Below are positions 9,316 to 18,916 of a stretch of 62,323 nucleotides of DNA, in pieces. Position 1 is the first letter of the stretch. Every line of letters begins with the position of its first letter. The DNA is from Methanothrix sp. (GTDB taxonomy: Archaea > Halobacteriota > Methanosarcinia > Methanotrichales > Methanotrichaceae): assembly GCA_026394475.1 (NCBI GenBank), contig JAPKYD010000121.1, forward strand, positions 1 to 62,323, written 5' to 3'. Below the pieces are notes generated by a model. It ran no database searches, had not been told where the DNA came from, and saw only the letters and a list, made by a program, of their open reading frames with translations. The position numbers and the translations under genes are program-made.

Positions 9316-10557
9316 ATGACTCTGTGCCCGCCCGCTGAGGTTGATGCTCCTTCAGCAAATATGCCAAAGTGCAATTTGAGCAAGCTGCAAAATAACAAAG
9401 TCATACTCATTCTATTTATTGCAGGTTTGGTCGCTTTGCTGCTTTGCAGCTCGGCTCTTTGCGTCGACCTCTATGACCATGCAGCCAATTCCCATGAGCC
9501 TGCGGCGGTCTTCGAAGGTGGCAAGCTCTATCAGCAAGGTTCTCTGAAGGTGCTGGAGCTGCACGGAAGCTACCATCAGATGGGCAGGCAATACGGCGCT
9601 CTCCTCAAAACCGAGTTAAATGAGATTTATGAAAATATGAGCAACGAGAGCGATGAAGTAGGCGCTCTCGGAAATATCTCCTTTCCGCTCTATCCTCAGA
9701 GGTATAAAGAGATCCTCTATGGGATGGCCGAGACATCCGGACTGGGGCTCGATAAGCTGATGATCGTGAACGACCTGCAGATTTACCTGCTCCACGTCCA
9801 GGGATGCTCGGCAATCGCCGCCTGGGGAAATTACACCTCCTGCGGCCCTCTAGTCGTCGGCAGGAACTACGACTGGAGTGACAAGATGCGTCAATACGTA
9901 GTAGTAGCTGTATTCAATCCGGACGATGGCAGCATACCAGTCGCAGGCGTGCATTACGCTGGATCGATTTACATTAACACTGGGCTAAACCGCGCAGGCA
10001 TCTTCCTGGAGACCAATGGCGATACCTCTGAGAGCGTGTTCTGCACCAATAGGGTTACGACTCCTATCCAGTTCTTCTCTTTTCTGGAAGATTGTGCCCG
10101 CCTGGATCAGATCGAGGGCCATCTTCTCTCCACCAAGCCCACGGACGGATGCATAGTCAATGTGGCGGATGGTAAGGAGGCTCGCTCTTACGAGTGGACC
10201 GTCTATGATCTAAAGCCGAGAGAGCCGGATCAGGATGGTCTCCTTGTCTCTACCAACCACTTCCTGGACCCCTCCTGGGGATTTGAGCCGCCGTCAATTG
10301 GCGCAAGAGACCCCATCCGCACTGCAGAGAGACGAAGGAACCTCTTGGCCCTGGCAGAGCTCTGCAAAGGCAGATTCAATCCTCAAGTGATGATGCAGAT
10401 CATGAGCATCCCCCTGGAGAGTGGCGGAGCGCTGCAGACGTCAGGGCTGCCCACAAGCTACCAGGTGGTGGCAGTTCCCGAAGAGCTGAAGATGTGGGTG
10501 AGGATACCAGGAGTGCAGGAGTGGACGGAATTGGAGATGGAGAGGTTCTTCGCCTGA
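9316..10557 (+). CDS. C45-family (acyl-CoA:6-APA acyltransferase-like) Ntn hydrolase, exported or anchored
   Basis: GSYHQMGRQYGALLK, GCSAIAAWGNYTSCGPLVVGRNYDWSD, GLNRAGIFLETNGD; N-terminal hydrophobic segment. Confidence 0.8.
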   Translation: MTLCPPAEVDAPSANMPKCNLSKLQNNKVILILFIAGLVALLLCSSALCVDLYDHAANSHEPAAVFEGGKLYQQGSLKVLELHGSYHQMGRQYGALLKTELNEIYENMSNESDEVGALGNISFPLYPQRYKEILYGMAETSGLGLDKLMIVNDLQIYLLHVQGCSAIAAWGNYTSCGPLVVGRNYDWSDKMRQYVVVAVFNPDDGSIPVAGVHYAGSIYINTGLNRAGIFLETNGDTSESVFCTNRVTTPIQFFSFLEDCARLDQIEGHLLSTKPTDGCIVNVADGKEARSYEWTVYDLKPREPDQDGLLVSTNHFLDPSWGFEPPSIGARDPIRTAERRRNLLALAELCKGRFNPQVMMQIMSIPLESGGALQTSGLPTSYQVVAVPEELKMWVRIPGVQEWTELEMERFFA

Positions 10558-10806
10558 GCTTTTTTGGGGAGAAGATGGCGCCAAAAAATATTTCGAATCG
10601 GTTTCGTCCAATTTTGCATCTCCTCAAAGAGATGGTCGTGCGGACAAGTTACTGAAAATCGCTGACAATTGACTCTATGAGTTTTTATTGCGATATTTGA
10701 CTTCCAGCTATCGATTCTTGAGAATCCATTAAGCGGCACACACAATCCTGGCAAATCTCACGAGAGATGAAGATCTGCCTGGAGATCATGTGGACATCAT
10801 ATCCTT

Positions 10807-11373
10807 TCAGGGGACTTCCGAAAATCCTGCAGAAAACGATTGAAGAGATTTATAGTTAAAAACCTTGTCCGCATTGATGGCAGGGAGATACTGCCGGTCG
10901 ATGTCGAAATAACTGCTCTTGCAGCAGTCCAGCCAGCTTTCGCTGCTATTTCTCTGAACATTGTCAGAACCAAGGGAAATATTTTTATATATATGGTAGG
11001 TCCCGATGTAATCCTCATCGACCTCCACAGATGGACTCTTCCAGGCATTTATGAGAGGATCTGTTCTGGCTCCGCTAATCCCCTGTCCTGGGAGGCTGCT
11101 TCCCTGAAGAACTCCAATATGCACTCTGCCATCAGTGACATTTTCGTCGATCTTCATGTGTGCTGTGGCTGTGCTGCCGGAGACTGAGTAATCCGGGCCG
11201 TACTGACTGTAGCTGCTGCTCGAAGCCATGAACTCCGCTGCCCCGCTGATGCCGTGGGCCAGATCAACTTCATGGCCAAGATATGTTGCAGAACTCGTAT
11301 CCGCCATCTTAGTATTGCTGCCAATTCCAGAGGCGTAGGTGATGGGATGAGATGAGTAGTATCCGCTTCCCAC
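10807..11373 (-). pseudogene. C-terminal part of a secreted surface-type protein, probably degenerate
   Basis: GSGYYSSHPITYASGIGSN...; frame stays open upstream to an AWACNSSFTNSS segment but meets a stop with no clear start codon. Confidence 0.4.
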
Positions 11374-11380
11374 AGAGAGG

Positions 11381-11563
11381 CTAACGGGAGCGCTGGTTAT
11401 GTTCCTTTGATCCTCGAAGCGGATGGATGAGTTGGTGAACGAAGAATTGCAGGCCCAGGCGCTTTCGCTCCGCCACGATCCGGGCCGCCTCCTGCCTCAG
11501 GCTTTCATCGCCTCTTTGCAGGTCCTTCAGCTTACTCTCTGCCCCAATATCTTCTCCACTCAT
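11381..11563 (-). CDS. small hypothetical protein downstream of cupin gene
   Basis: 60-aa ORF whose start overlaps the cupin stop (11560-11563). Confidence 0.3.
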   Translation of the reverse strand: MSGEDIGAESKLKDLQRGDESLRQEAARIVAERKRLGLQFFVHQLIHPLRGSKEHNQRSR

Positions 11564-11934
11564 ATCTTTGCCTCGCGCACCTCTTCATCCTCGGCGCGCC
11601 ACATGGGATGAACTATGCAAAGGATTTTCAGATCAACGGTCCCGATGTTGCGAATGTGCTGCCAGGAGCCGGGCGGGATGAGGATTGCCTGCCCGGGACT
11701 GACCCAGGCGTGCTCCTCGTCGATATGCACCTCACCCTCGCCTTCCAGGATGAAGTAAACCTCCGAGGACGTCCTGAGCCTATGGGAGATGGATTCGTTT
11801 CCCGGTTTTACAATTGCATGGGCGATGCTGTAGGGCAATTCCACCTTCTCCCTGGCAGGGTGAAGAAGCTCACAGAGACATGTCTTGTCCTCTGCGGTGA
11901 AATATCCGCATTTACTCAAATCCTTTATGATCAT
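11560..11934 (-). CDS. cupin-domain protein
   Basis: HAIVKPGNESISHRLRTSSEVYFILEGEGEVHID...VSPGQAILIPPGSWQHIRN. Confidence 0.85.
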   Translation of the reverse strand: MIIKDLSKCGYFTAEDKTCLCELLHPAREKVELPYSIAHAIVKPGNESISHRLRTSSEVYFILEGEGEVHIDEEHAWVSPGQAILIPPGSWQHIRNIGTVDLKILCIVHPMWRAEDEEVREAKI

Positions 11935-12135
11935 TTGATCTCCCCAAGGTCCTGGACTCCTCCTGCAGCCTTTGGACTCGATCTCTCTTGGCCAGAATTA
12001 TATAAGCCATTCTGCAATCTACTCGTTATTTGCGATTGAAGTGCAAGGAGAGACCATTGTTGGGAGGGCCGACAGATCAAAAAAGAATCAGGATCGGAGA
12101 CTTCTGAGGTCAGATCCTGTTGTGATGGTCTTGCT

Positions 12136-13136
12136 TTACATGCTCAGCCTGACCGGTATGAGCACCTGATCGATGACATAGACGATGCCGTTGTCATACC
12201 TCTCGGACTTCAGGACCCTGGCTACACCCACAAGGCCGGCTCCTTCATCGACGGCCAGAGAGTCTCCCTGCAGGCTCTTAACCGAGCCCTGGTCCGTCCT
12301 GTTTTGCAGGGCACTGGCCTCAACCATGTGGTAGCTGAGAAGGGTTCTCATGCCGCCTTCTTTCTTGTTGATGGCATCCAAGGAGGCCTTGGCATTGTCA
12401 AAGACCTCATCACTGGGAGCGAAGATGGTAAAGGGTCCTTCCGTTAAAGACGCAATTCCCAGCAAACCCTGGCCGCTTAGCTGGTCCGCAAGCCCGGCAG
12501 CCTTGATGGCAGAAGCAAACTTCTTTGCCCCAAGATCGTTCGCTGTCTCCACCACACCCGCCGCTGCACTCTTTTTGGGAACCAAAACCTGATTGATCAC
12601 ATAGATGGTGCCGTTGTCGTATTCCTTGGTCATCAGCACATTGGCTCCGTTTACCTTCAGCCCGTTCTGGTTATCAATGGTCAGGTTCTCTCCTTGCAGG
12701 GTTTTCAAGGATGAGACCTCGGAGATGTTGCTGAAGAGACCATCGTTCCAGACCACGTGATAGCCCAAGACTCTCTCTAGATCGGTCTTGTTCTCCATAA
12801 TGCTGTCGATTTCCAGACCACGTGATAGCCCAAGACTCTCTCTAGATCGGTCTTGTTCTCCATAATGCTGTCGATATCAATATCCGTAACATTGGCAAAG
12901 GCCTCGTCATTGGGGGCGAAGACCGCAAAGGACCCGCTCCCGAATAAAAGCACTCCCTGGTTGTCAAGGATGTTCACCAGACCTGCCCCTTCCAGCGCTG
13001 CGGAGAAGGTATTCAGGCCAAGGTCGTTGGCAGCATTCGTCACACCATAATTTGCCGTCTCATTGCTTTGGGCGGCGCATAGGCCCGTGCCAAGCAAAGC
13101 AATGAGCAATAAGCTCAGCAAATTTCTTTGAATCAT
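12136..13136 (-). pseudogene. secreted two-domain fasciclin (FAS1) protein, frameshifted
   Basis: Signal peptide MIQRNLLSLLLIALLGTGLCAAQ; FAS1 motifs FAVFAPNDEAFANV, FTIFAPSDEVFDN, YVIDQVLIP; frame broken by a 65-bp tandem duplication. Confidence 0.8.
12746..12875. repeat. exact 65-bp tandem duplication
   Basis: 12746-12810 and 12811-12875 identical (TTCCAGACCACGTGATAGCCC...ATAATGCTGTCGAT). Confidence 0.95.
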
Positions 13137-13245
13137 ATCTTTTAACCTCCACTCCATAATTGACAAATAAGTTGCAGGATCAAAAGATAAATCTTTTCGC
13201 TCTACTGCCGAAATATTAAATACTCCGGGATGATTATGGAAAGGC

Positions 13246-14265
13246 GTGAAGGTTTCCGCTGCCTTATTTATCATCCTGCTGGCCATGTTTCTGCTGGTTC
13301 CTGCAGCTTGGGCCCATGTGCCCATCATTCCGGAGGGCAATGAGAACATCTCTTCGGCCATGCACATCTCCGACCCTGGCAAGTCCTGGGCGATTTATGG
13401 CTTTCTGAGAGCTGAAGCAGCCCAGTACTACAGCTTCGACGTGGAGATGGGCCAGAAGATTTTCCTGTCGCTTCTCAAGTCCGCAGACCGGCAGGAGATG
13501 GATTTTCATCCGGAGATGGCGCTCCTGGGTCCTGGAGCGAAGACATCTGGCCAGCTGCCGGATCATGTGATTTTGCCCCAGAGCGCAAAGGACTTCGGAA
13601 TCCTGGCGATCGCTGGCAAGAACGCTTCAAGCGCCACCTATGAGCCCTTCGGACCCAGCAGCTACATCGAGACGGCAGTGCTGGACACTGCCGCTCCGGA
13701 ATCGGGCCGATACTATGTGGCCGTTTATGACAATGCGACTGCGGGCCATTATACTCTGACCGTGGGCAGCAGAGAGGAGTTCAGCTTTTCTGAGAGGATA
13801 ACCATGCCCATACGGCTCATATCCGTTTACCTCTGGGAGGGGCAGAGCCTGGGCATGATCCTCATCCCCTATTTGGCAGCTGAGCTTATAGCTATTCTGA
13901 TATTCTGGCGCGGCCCCAGGCGCACCGCGTTCCATCTTGCTGGTACTCTGGCCGGATTTCTCTTCCTGGCCACCAGCGCCTCCGTGTTCACCCAGATGGT
14001 CTTCAGCCTCACCCGCGCGCCCTTCGACCCTGAGGTTTATATCTCTCTGGCCGTAGCCGTTTTCCACGCCTTCCTGGGAGTGACCTGCCTGCGCCTGGCC
14101 AGCGGCGAAGCCGGGATACTACAGAGGGTTCTCCTGGCAGTCATCGGGACGACGGCCCTGCTGGCGGGATCGGGACTCATCATGGGACCTGTACTGGCGA
14201 TAGCCGCCAGCGTTCTGCCTTCTATGAGTGGCCCGGTTCTGAAAAATGCTTCAAACTTCGCTTGA
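13246..14265 (+). CDS. exported/membrane protein of unknown function
   Basis: 339 aa; N-terminal signal, several C-terminal TM-like segments; GTG start. Confidence 0.7.
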   Translation: MKVSAALFIILLAMFLLVPAAWAHVPIIPEGNENISSAMHISDPGKSWAIYGFLRAEAAQYYSFDVEMGQKIFLSLLKSADRQEMDFHPEMALLGPGAKTSGQLPDHVILPQSAKDFGILAIAGKNASSATYEPFGPSSYIETAVLDTAAPESGRYYVAVYDNATAGHYTLTVGSREEFSFSERITMPIRLISVYLWEGQSLGMILIPYLAAELIAILIFWRGPRRTAFHLAGTLAGFLFLATSASVFTQMVFSLTRAPFDPEVYISLAVAVFHAFLGVTCLRLASGEAGILQRVLLAVIGTTALLAGSGLIMGPVLAIAASVLPSMSGPVLKNASNFA

Positions 14266-14311
14266 CTCTCGATAACTCGATGCTCTTTAGGATTGCCGGA
14301 AAAGAGGATAA

Positions 14312-14920
14312 TTAATCCTTGCCGAAGAAATCGTCCAGGGTGACTCCGTTCTTGTTCGGGACCAGCCTCAGCCCTGTTGCATCCTGGTCTCTCCTGGGCA
14401 TGCGGCGGCGAAAAGCTGCCGCGTTCTTGCGCAGAGGGCAGTACTGGCTGTCAATGTAGATCCTCCAGATGTCATGAGGGTCCCATCTTTCATCGGAGCA
14501 GGGCAAATTTGATCTCAATTGTTCCAGAGTATCGGCCATTCCTCTCCCCTGATCGTGCAGAATCTTGCCATCGAAGCAGATCGAGATCCAGCTCTCTCTG
14601 CCGTTCCCCAGCACTACTATCGTCTTTGGATTTCTTCTGGCAAAGTGATCGCAGACGTGGGCTCCTATCTTGTGCCTGGGCTTCAGATATCCGTAAAGGA
14701 CGTGTGGTCCAAGAGCCTTCAGCCTCACGAAGGCCTTCATCCTGTGCACCTCGGCCTGAACGCTGCAGACCATCTTTCTCAGACGCACCACCTCGACGTC
14801 ATGCGAGAACTCCAGGTCTTCCGCCACGAGGCCCTTGGCCCTGCCAAGCAGCCTTTCCGTGCAGTCCTCGTGGGCGGAGAGGTAAAAGAGAAAGTTTTCA
14901 GGAATCCTCACGCTGACCAC
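14312..14920 (-). CDS. DUF4130-type DNA metabolism protein (TIGR03915-like)
   Basis: DHFARRNPKTIVVLGNGRESWI, DPHDIWRIYIDSQYCPLRKNAAAFRRRMPRRDQDATGL; overlaps radical SAM gene. Confidence 0.7.
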   Translation of the reverse strand: MVSVRIPENFLFYLSAHEDCTERLLGRAKGLVAEDLEFSHDVEVVRLRKMVCSVQAEVHRMKAFVRLKALGPHVLYGYLKPRHKIGAHVCDHFARRNPKTIVVLGNGRESWISICFDGKILHDQGRGMADTLEQLRSNLPCSDERWDPHDIWRIYIDSQYCPLRKNAAAFRRRMPRRDQDATGLRLVPNKNGVTLDDFFGKD

Positions 14921-16095
14921 ATCTCCAGAGTGGCGTCCCTCCAGCCATTGATCTTCAAAAAGGGAGCCGCCCTTTTGATCCTCACTCCCAAAGAGGCCAG
15001 CTCAGCCTTTCCGGCTATCGGCTGCCTCTGCCGGAGGGCCACTATCCTCTGGGCGCTGCGGGGCCCGATGCCCGGAACCCTCAGCAGCTCTTGGTAAGAG
15101 GCGATGTTTGGATCCACAGGCGAGTCCATCAGCTCCCGGGCGATGGCCATTTTGGGATCACTGTTCTGCAGAAAGCCGTTCTCGTCAAAGGCGTGCTCGA
15201 TCTCCTGGGGATGAAAGCGATAAATCCGGTAGAGCCAGTCCATCTGGTAGAGCCTGTGCTCTCTCCACATCGGCTGTGGCTCTCTATTCGCAAAGGGCGT
15301 GCCCTTCTGAGGGGAGAAGGCGCTGTAGTAAGCCCGCCGAACGCCGATCTCCTGGTACTCGTAAAGAACCCTCCGAAAGATCTCCTCGTCGCTCTCTTTG
15401 CCCGCACCCACCACGAGCTGGGTGGTCTGGCCTGCCGGCAGATTCGCCTTCGACATCAGGTCGCGGATATACCGCTGCCTCTGCAGGATATCGCTCTCAT
15501 AGTTCTTGGTGGCGCAGATCTCATTCATGTGGGAAGCCGAAGCCGCTTCCAGGTTTATGCTGACGCGATCGGCCAGCTCCATGGCTTCCTGGATGTGCGA
15601 GCGATCTGCTCCGGGCAGGACCTTGAGATGGATGTATCCATTGAAGTCGTGCTTTTCGCGCAAGATGCGGGCGGTCTCGACCATCTTTTCCATGATGCAG
15701 TCCTCATTTCGGCCCGAGCCGGAGCTGAGGAAGAGACCTTCGATGTAGTTCGATCTATAAAGCGAGAGGGTTATGCCCACCAGCTCTTCTGGGGTGTATG
15801 AGAAAGCCCTGGTCTTGCGGCTGCAGTTGGTGGCATTGGTGCAGTAGTTGCACTGGTGGCCGCAGTAATTGGTGTAGAGCGTCTTGAAGAGGCTGACGCA
15901 CCGGCCGTCGTGAGCAAAAGCGTGGCAAATCCCGGGAAGGGCAGGGCTCTGTGGGGAAAAGGTAGATGCGCAGACGTCGTGTCTGGTCCCCTCTCCCAAA
16001 GCGCCAAGCTTCTCCGGATCTATGCTGACCGCGGGGCCGAGGGAGTCGAACCTGCTCTCCTGGGCCAGGTGGGCCATCTTCTCCAGGGTGACCAT
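14908..16095 (-). CDS. radical SAM protein, putative DNA modification/repair (TIGR03916-like) with C-terminal HhH
   Basis: YTNYCGHQCNYCTNATNCSRK radical SAM/Cys cluster; LLRVPGIGPRSAQRIVALRQR helix-hairpin-helix. Confidence 0.85.
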   Translation of the reverse strand: MVTLEKMAHLAQESRFDSLGPAVSIDPEKLGALGEGTRHDVCASTFSPQSPALPGICHAFAHDGRCVSLFKTLYTNYCGHQCNYCTNATNCSRKTRAFSYTPEELVGITLSLYRSNYIEGLFLSSGSGRNEDCIMEKMVETARILREKHDFNGYIHLKVLPGADRSHIQEAMELADRVSINLEAASASHMNEICATKNYESDILQRQRYIRDLMSKANLPAGQTTQLVVGAGKESDEEIFRRVLYEYQEIGVRRAYYSAFSPQKGTPFANREPQPMWREHRLYQMDWLYRIYRFHPQEIEHAFDENGFLQNSDPKMAIARELMDSPVDPNIASYQELLRVPGIGPRSAQRIVALRQRQPIAGKAELASLGVRIKRAAPFLKINGWRDATLEMWSA

Positions 16096-16229
16096 CTTGA
16101 TATTAAGATGACCTCAGGGATTAAAACCAATTTGCCTGCAGGGCGAAAGTATCTGGAAGTTTTGATGGTAGATGTTTTAGGTCTTCTTTGAGGTCGATCT
16201 TCACCTCAAGTTGTTATTGCTCTTCGTCC

Positions 16230-17351
16230 TCACCCGCATCCTCCGGGCTCCATTGAATACGGCCTGTTCTCCCTCAGGCTCCATTCCAAATCAGCCAGCA
16301 GCGGCACGATCTCCCCCGTCTCCCGCAACTTTTGGGCCATAATCTCCGCCAGACTGCCCTGCTCGATGCGCTTTGCCACCACAGGCAGATAACGCTTCTC
16401 CTCCTCGGTGGCGCTCTTTTGCGCCACGGAGTAGAGTTTCTCCAGCTCCGGGCCCAGGCCAGCCACACCGTATTTCATGGCCTTTTCCAGGAGGGAGCGA
16501 AGCTCATCCTCGCCCACCTCCAGATACAGATCGCTCCGGAGCAGCGCCAGCAGGAAAGCAGCTATGGCCATATCCGAACGAAGGCACTCCTGCTCGTCAA
16601 TGGCCTTCACCTCCAGGCACTTCCTGGTGAAGCGCACAATCACGCCCCTTGAATTCACCCACTCCCGACAGAGGATGCCGGCATCGCGCTCCTTCAGCTG
16701 GGAATAGATCCGGCGATTGATCTGCACGTAGTCATCCACACTCTCCAGCTTTTCCGGGAGAATGCCATGGCAGATCTCGGGAATGTTGCGCTGGTTCTCC
16801 CGGTAATAGACCAGCCGGTTGTCCAGGTAAGACGTGAGCTTGCCTTCCACTATGGGAGAGGACGCAGACACGGCCACCAGGTACGGCATCAGCGCACGGA
16901 TCTTATTGAACATCGAGATGAGCTCCTCCTTGCTCTTGTAGGGTATGTTGATCTGCAGAGCCTGGATGTTCAGCCAGCCGTGCTGCCTGATGTTGAAGAG
17001 TCTGTCGTAGGCCTGGTAGTACTCCTGCTCATCGTCGTCCCAGCAGGCTGTCTGGTCCAAGGTCAGCAGAGGATGCATGCCCAGGCCCAGAAATCTGTGC
17101 TTGTAATTCGTGGCCCGGTAAAGCTCGATAAGGCCCCTGTAAAGATTCTCCTCCAGGAAATTCAAGGTTCCAGGCCTTGCCGGAATCAGCTCCAGAGCGT
17201 GCTTTTGCAGCTCCTTGGAGACCAGGATTCCTGCGAAGGCCACCTCGTGCTCCACCGCTCCGCTCAATTGCTCGATGATCCTGTCGGAGATGGGCAGCGG
17301 CCGAAAGCTCCGGTCGTTTATGGAGTACTCGTGCTCCGTGCCTATCGGCAT
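16230..17351 (-). CDS. GCS2-type glutamate-cysteine ligase family (carboxylate-amine ligase)
   Basis: MPIGTEHEYSINDRSFRPLPISDRI..., FLGLGMHPLL, ALQINIPY, SASSPIVEGKLTSYLDNRLVYYRENQ. Confidence 0.75.
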   Translation of the reverse strand: MPIGTEHEYSINDRSFRPLPISDRIIEQLSGAVEHEVAFAGILVSKELQKHALELIPARPGTLNFLEENLYRGLIELYRATNYKHRFLGLGMHPLLTLDQTACWDDDEQEYYQAYDRLFNIRQHGWLNIQALQINIPYKSKEELISMFNKIRALMPYLVAVSASSPIVEGKLTSYLDNRLVYYRENQRNIPEICHGILPEKLESVDDYVQINRRIYSQLKERDAGILCREWVNSRGVIVRFTRKCLEVKAIDEQECLRSDMAIAAFLLALLRSDLYLEVGEDELRSLLEKAMKYGVAGLGPELEKLYSVAQKSATEEEKRYLPVVAKRIEQGSLAEIMAQKLRETGEIVPLLADLEWSLRENRPYSMEPGGCG

Positions 17352-17848
17352 GGCTTCCAGTCCTTGAGCCTGATCTCCGCCACAAGATCAGTCTCCGGCT
17401 CCTCGATCCTCAAGATCTCCTCCAGCTCCTCAGGAGGCATGGCCTTCACCAGATCGACGATCTTCTCCACGGAAAGCTCGAACAGCCCATCGTAGGCCTT
17501 CCGGTTTGCCTTCAGAAACCTGACCATAGGGCAGATGCTCTCCCGCTTCAGGAAGATCTGCAGAATGGATCCATCCATATCGAAGGTGAATGGTCCGGCC
17601 ACGCAGGTCTCGGGCTTGAAAGAGTGAATGCTGCAATTACCGTCCTGGAACAGCACGCAAAAGCCATCCTGCTTCAGTCGCAACCGCTTGTATCCAGCAA
17701 ACTCCACCGCATCCGGGCTGACGCCGTTGGCCAGCAGTATGTCTATCCGCTCCTGGCAGAGGGGCGGCCTGGCCTCGAAGCAGCAGCCCCCTCCCAAGTA
17801 ACATTCGCCACAGGCCCTGCTCAAAGCTTCATAAAGGGAATCATCCAT
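17342..17848 (-). CDS. YkgJ-family cysteine cluster protein
   Basis: CGECYLGGGCCFEARPPLCQERI...CVLFQDGNCSIHSFKPETCVAGPF. Confidence 0.75.
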   Translation of the reverse strand: MDDSLYEALSRACGECYLGGGCCFEARPPLCQERIDILLANGVSPDAVEFAGYKRLRLKQDGFCVLFQDGNCSIHSFKPETCVAGPFTFDMDGSILQIFLKRESICPMVRFLKANRKAYDGLFELSVEKIVDLVKAMPPEELEEILRIEEPETDLVAEIRLKDWKPCR

Positions 17849-17887
17849 GGAAAACCATCTCTTGATAAAAAGAAAATGGATCAGAGT

Positions 17888-18916
17888 CTATCGCTCAGAG
17901 AAGTCTATCTTGTATGAATAGACTTCATTCTCCACCGGGGCATCCGCCTGGGCAAAGGTTGTGGCCGAGCCCAGGCCGTATTCGTCCTCGAAGCCGGGCG
18001 GCCCGTAGACCTGATCCGACAGCTCTTCACGATAGCAGGAAGCATCACCTGTCATCAGATAGGAGATGATCTTTCGGAACATGCCTGGATAATGGGCATC
18101 TTCGCCGCCCTCCAGAGAGGGGTTGTCGTTGACCTCGATGACGTAGAGCTTTCCGTTACTCTCCTTTATGTCCACTCCATACATGCCGCTGCCTATGGCG
18201 TTACCCGCCGCCATCCCCAGCTCTATCACCTCGGGCGGTACCTGATCGGCAGGCACGCTCTCCACATCGCAGTACACGATGTGCCCATTGACCGATGCCT
18301 GGATCTTGAAGGTCTCGGAGGGGATGATGTACCGGCAGGCGTAGAGCAGCTCTCCGCTCAAGACGCCTATCCTCCAGTCGAATCTGCTCTCGATATACTC
18401 CTGCACCACTATCCAGTCCGAGAGCTTGAAGAACCTCTTGGCGATCTTCAAGAGCTCCAAGACGGAAGATACCTTCTCCACCCGCACGGAGAAGGACGTG
18501 GACGGCTCCTTCAGCACCAGAGGTGTGCCCAGCTCCTCGAAGAGCTGGCAGGCGCTCCCGGCGTCCAGCTCCTTCTTCTTCAAGAACTTCGTCCTGGGTA
18601 TGGAGACGTTCTTCTTCATGAGGTGCATGTACATGTTTATCTTGTCGGCACAGATCTGGATGGAGCTGGGGTCGTCTATCACCGGTACGCCGTACATCTG
18701 AGCCATCTTCGCGGCCACGTAGGTCGTGTTCATGGGATCGGTGTTGGCGCGGATGAACAATGCGTCAAGCTTGGGTATTTTCTTAATGTCCACGGGGAAG
18801 ATGAATTCCACGGTGTGACCCATGCTCTCGCCCGCGTCCCGGCACTTGACCAGGGCCGTGAGCTGGGGAGAGCTGCTTAAAGTCTGTCGATTGACGAAGA
18901 TGCCTAGCCTACTCAA
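17888..18916 (-). CDS. RimK-like ATP-grasp ligase
   Basis: LDALFIRANTDPMNTTYVAAKMAQMYGVPVIDDPSSIQICADKINMYMHL, VVQEYIESRFDWRIGVL, YVIEVNDNPSLEGGED. Confidence 0.85.
   Translation of the reverse strand: MSRLGIFVNRQTLSSSPQLTALVKCRDAGESMGHTVEFIFPVDIKKIPKLDALFIRANTDPMNTTYVAAKMAQMYGVPVIDDPSSIQICADKINMYMHLMKKNVSIPRTKFLKKKELDAGSACQLFEELGTPLVLKEPSTSFSVRVEKVSSVLELLKIAKRFFKLSDWIVVQEYIESRFDWRIGVLSGELLYACRYIIPSETFKIQASVNGHIVYCDVESVPADQVPPEVIELGMAAGNAIGSGMYGVDIKESNGKLYVIEVNDNPSLEGGEDAHYPGMFRKIISYLMTGDASCYREELSDQVYGPPGFEDEYGLGSATTFAQADAPVENEVYSYKIDFSER

Noticed and set aside
11608-12039. 143-aa plus-strand ORF
   Set aside because: Antisense to the clear cupin gene
16025-16075. tRNA T-arm-like string on the minus strand (GCAGGTTCGACTCCCTCGGCCCCGC)
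   Set aside because: Lies inside the radical SAM CDS (HLAQESRFDSLGPAVS); no matching anticodon arm or acceptor stem found, so coincidence
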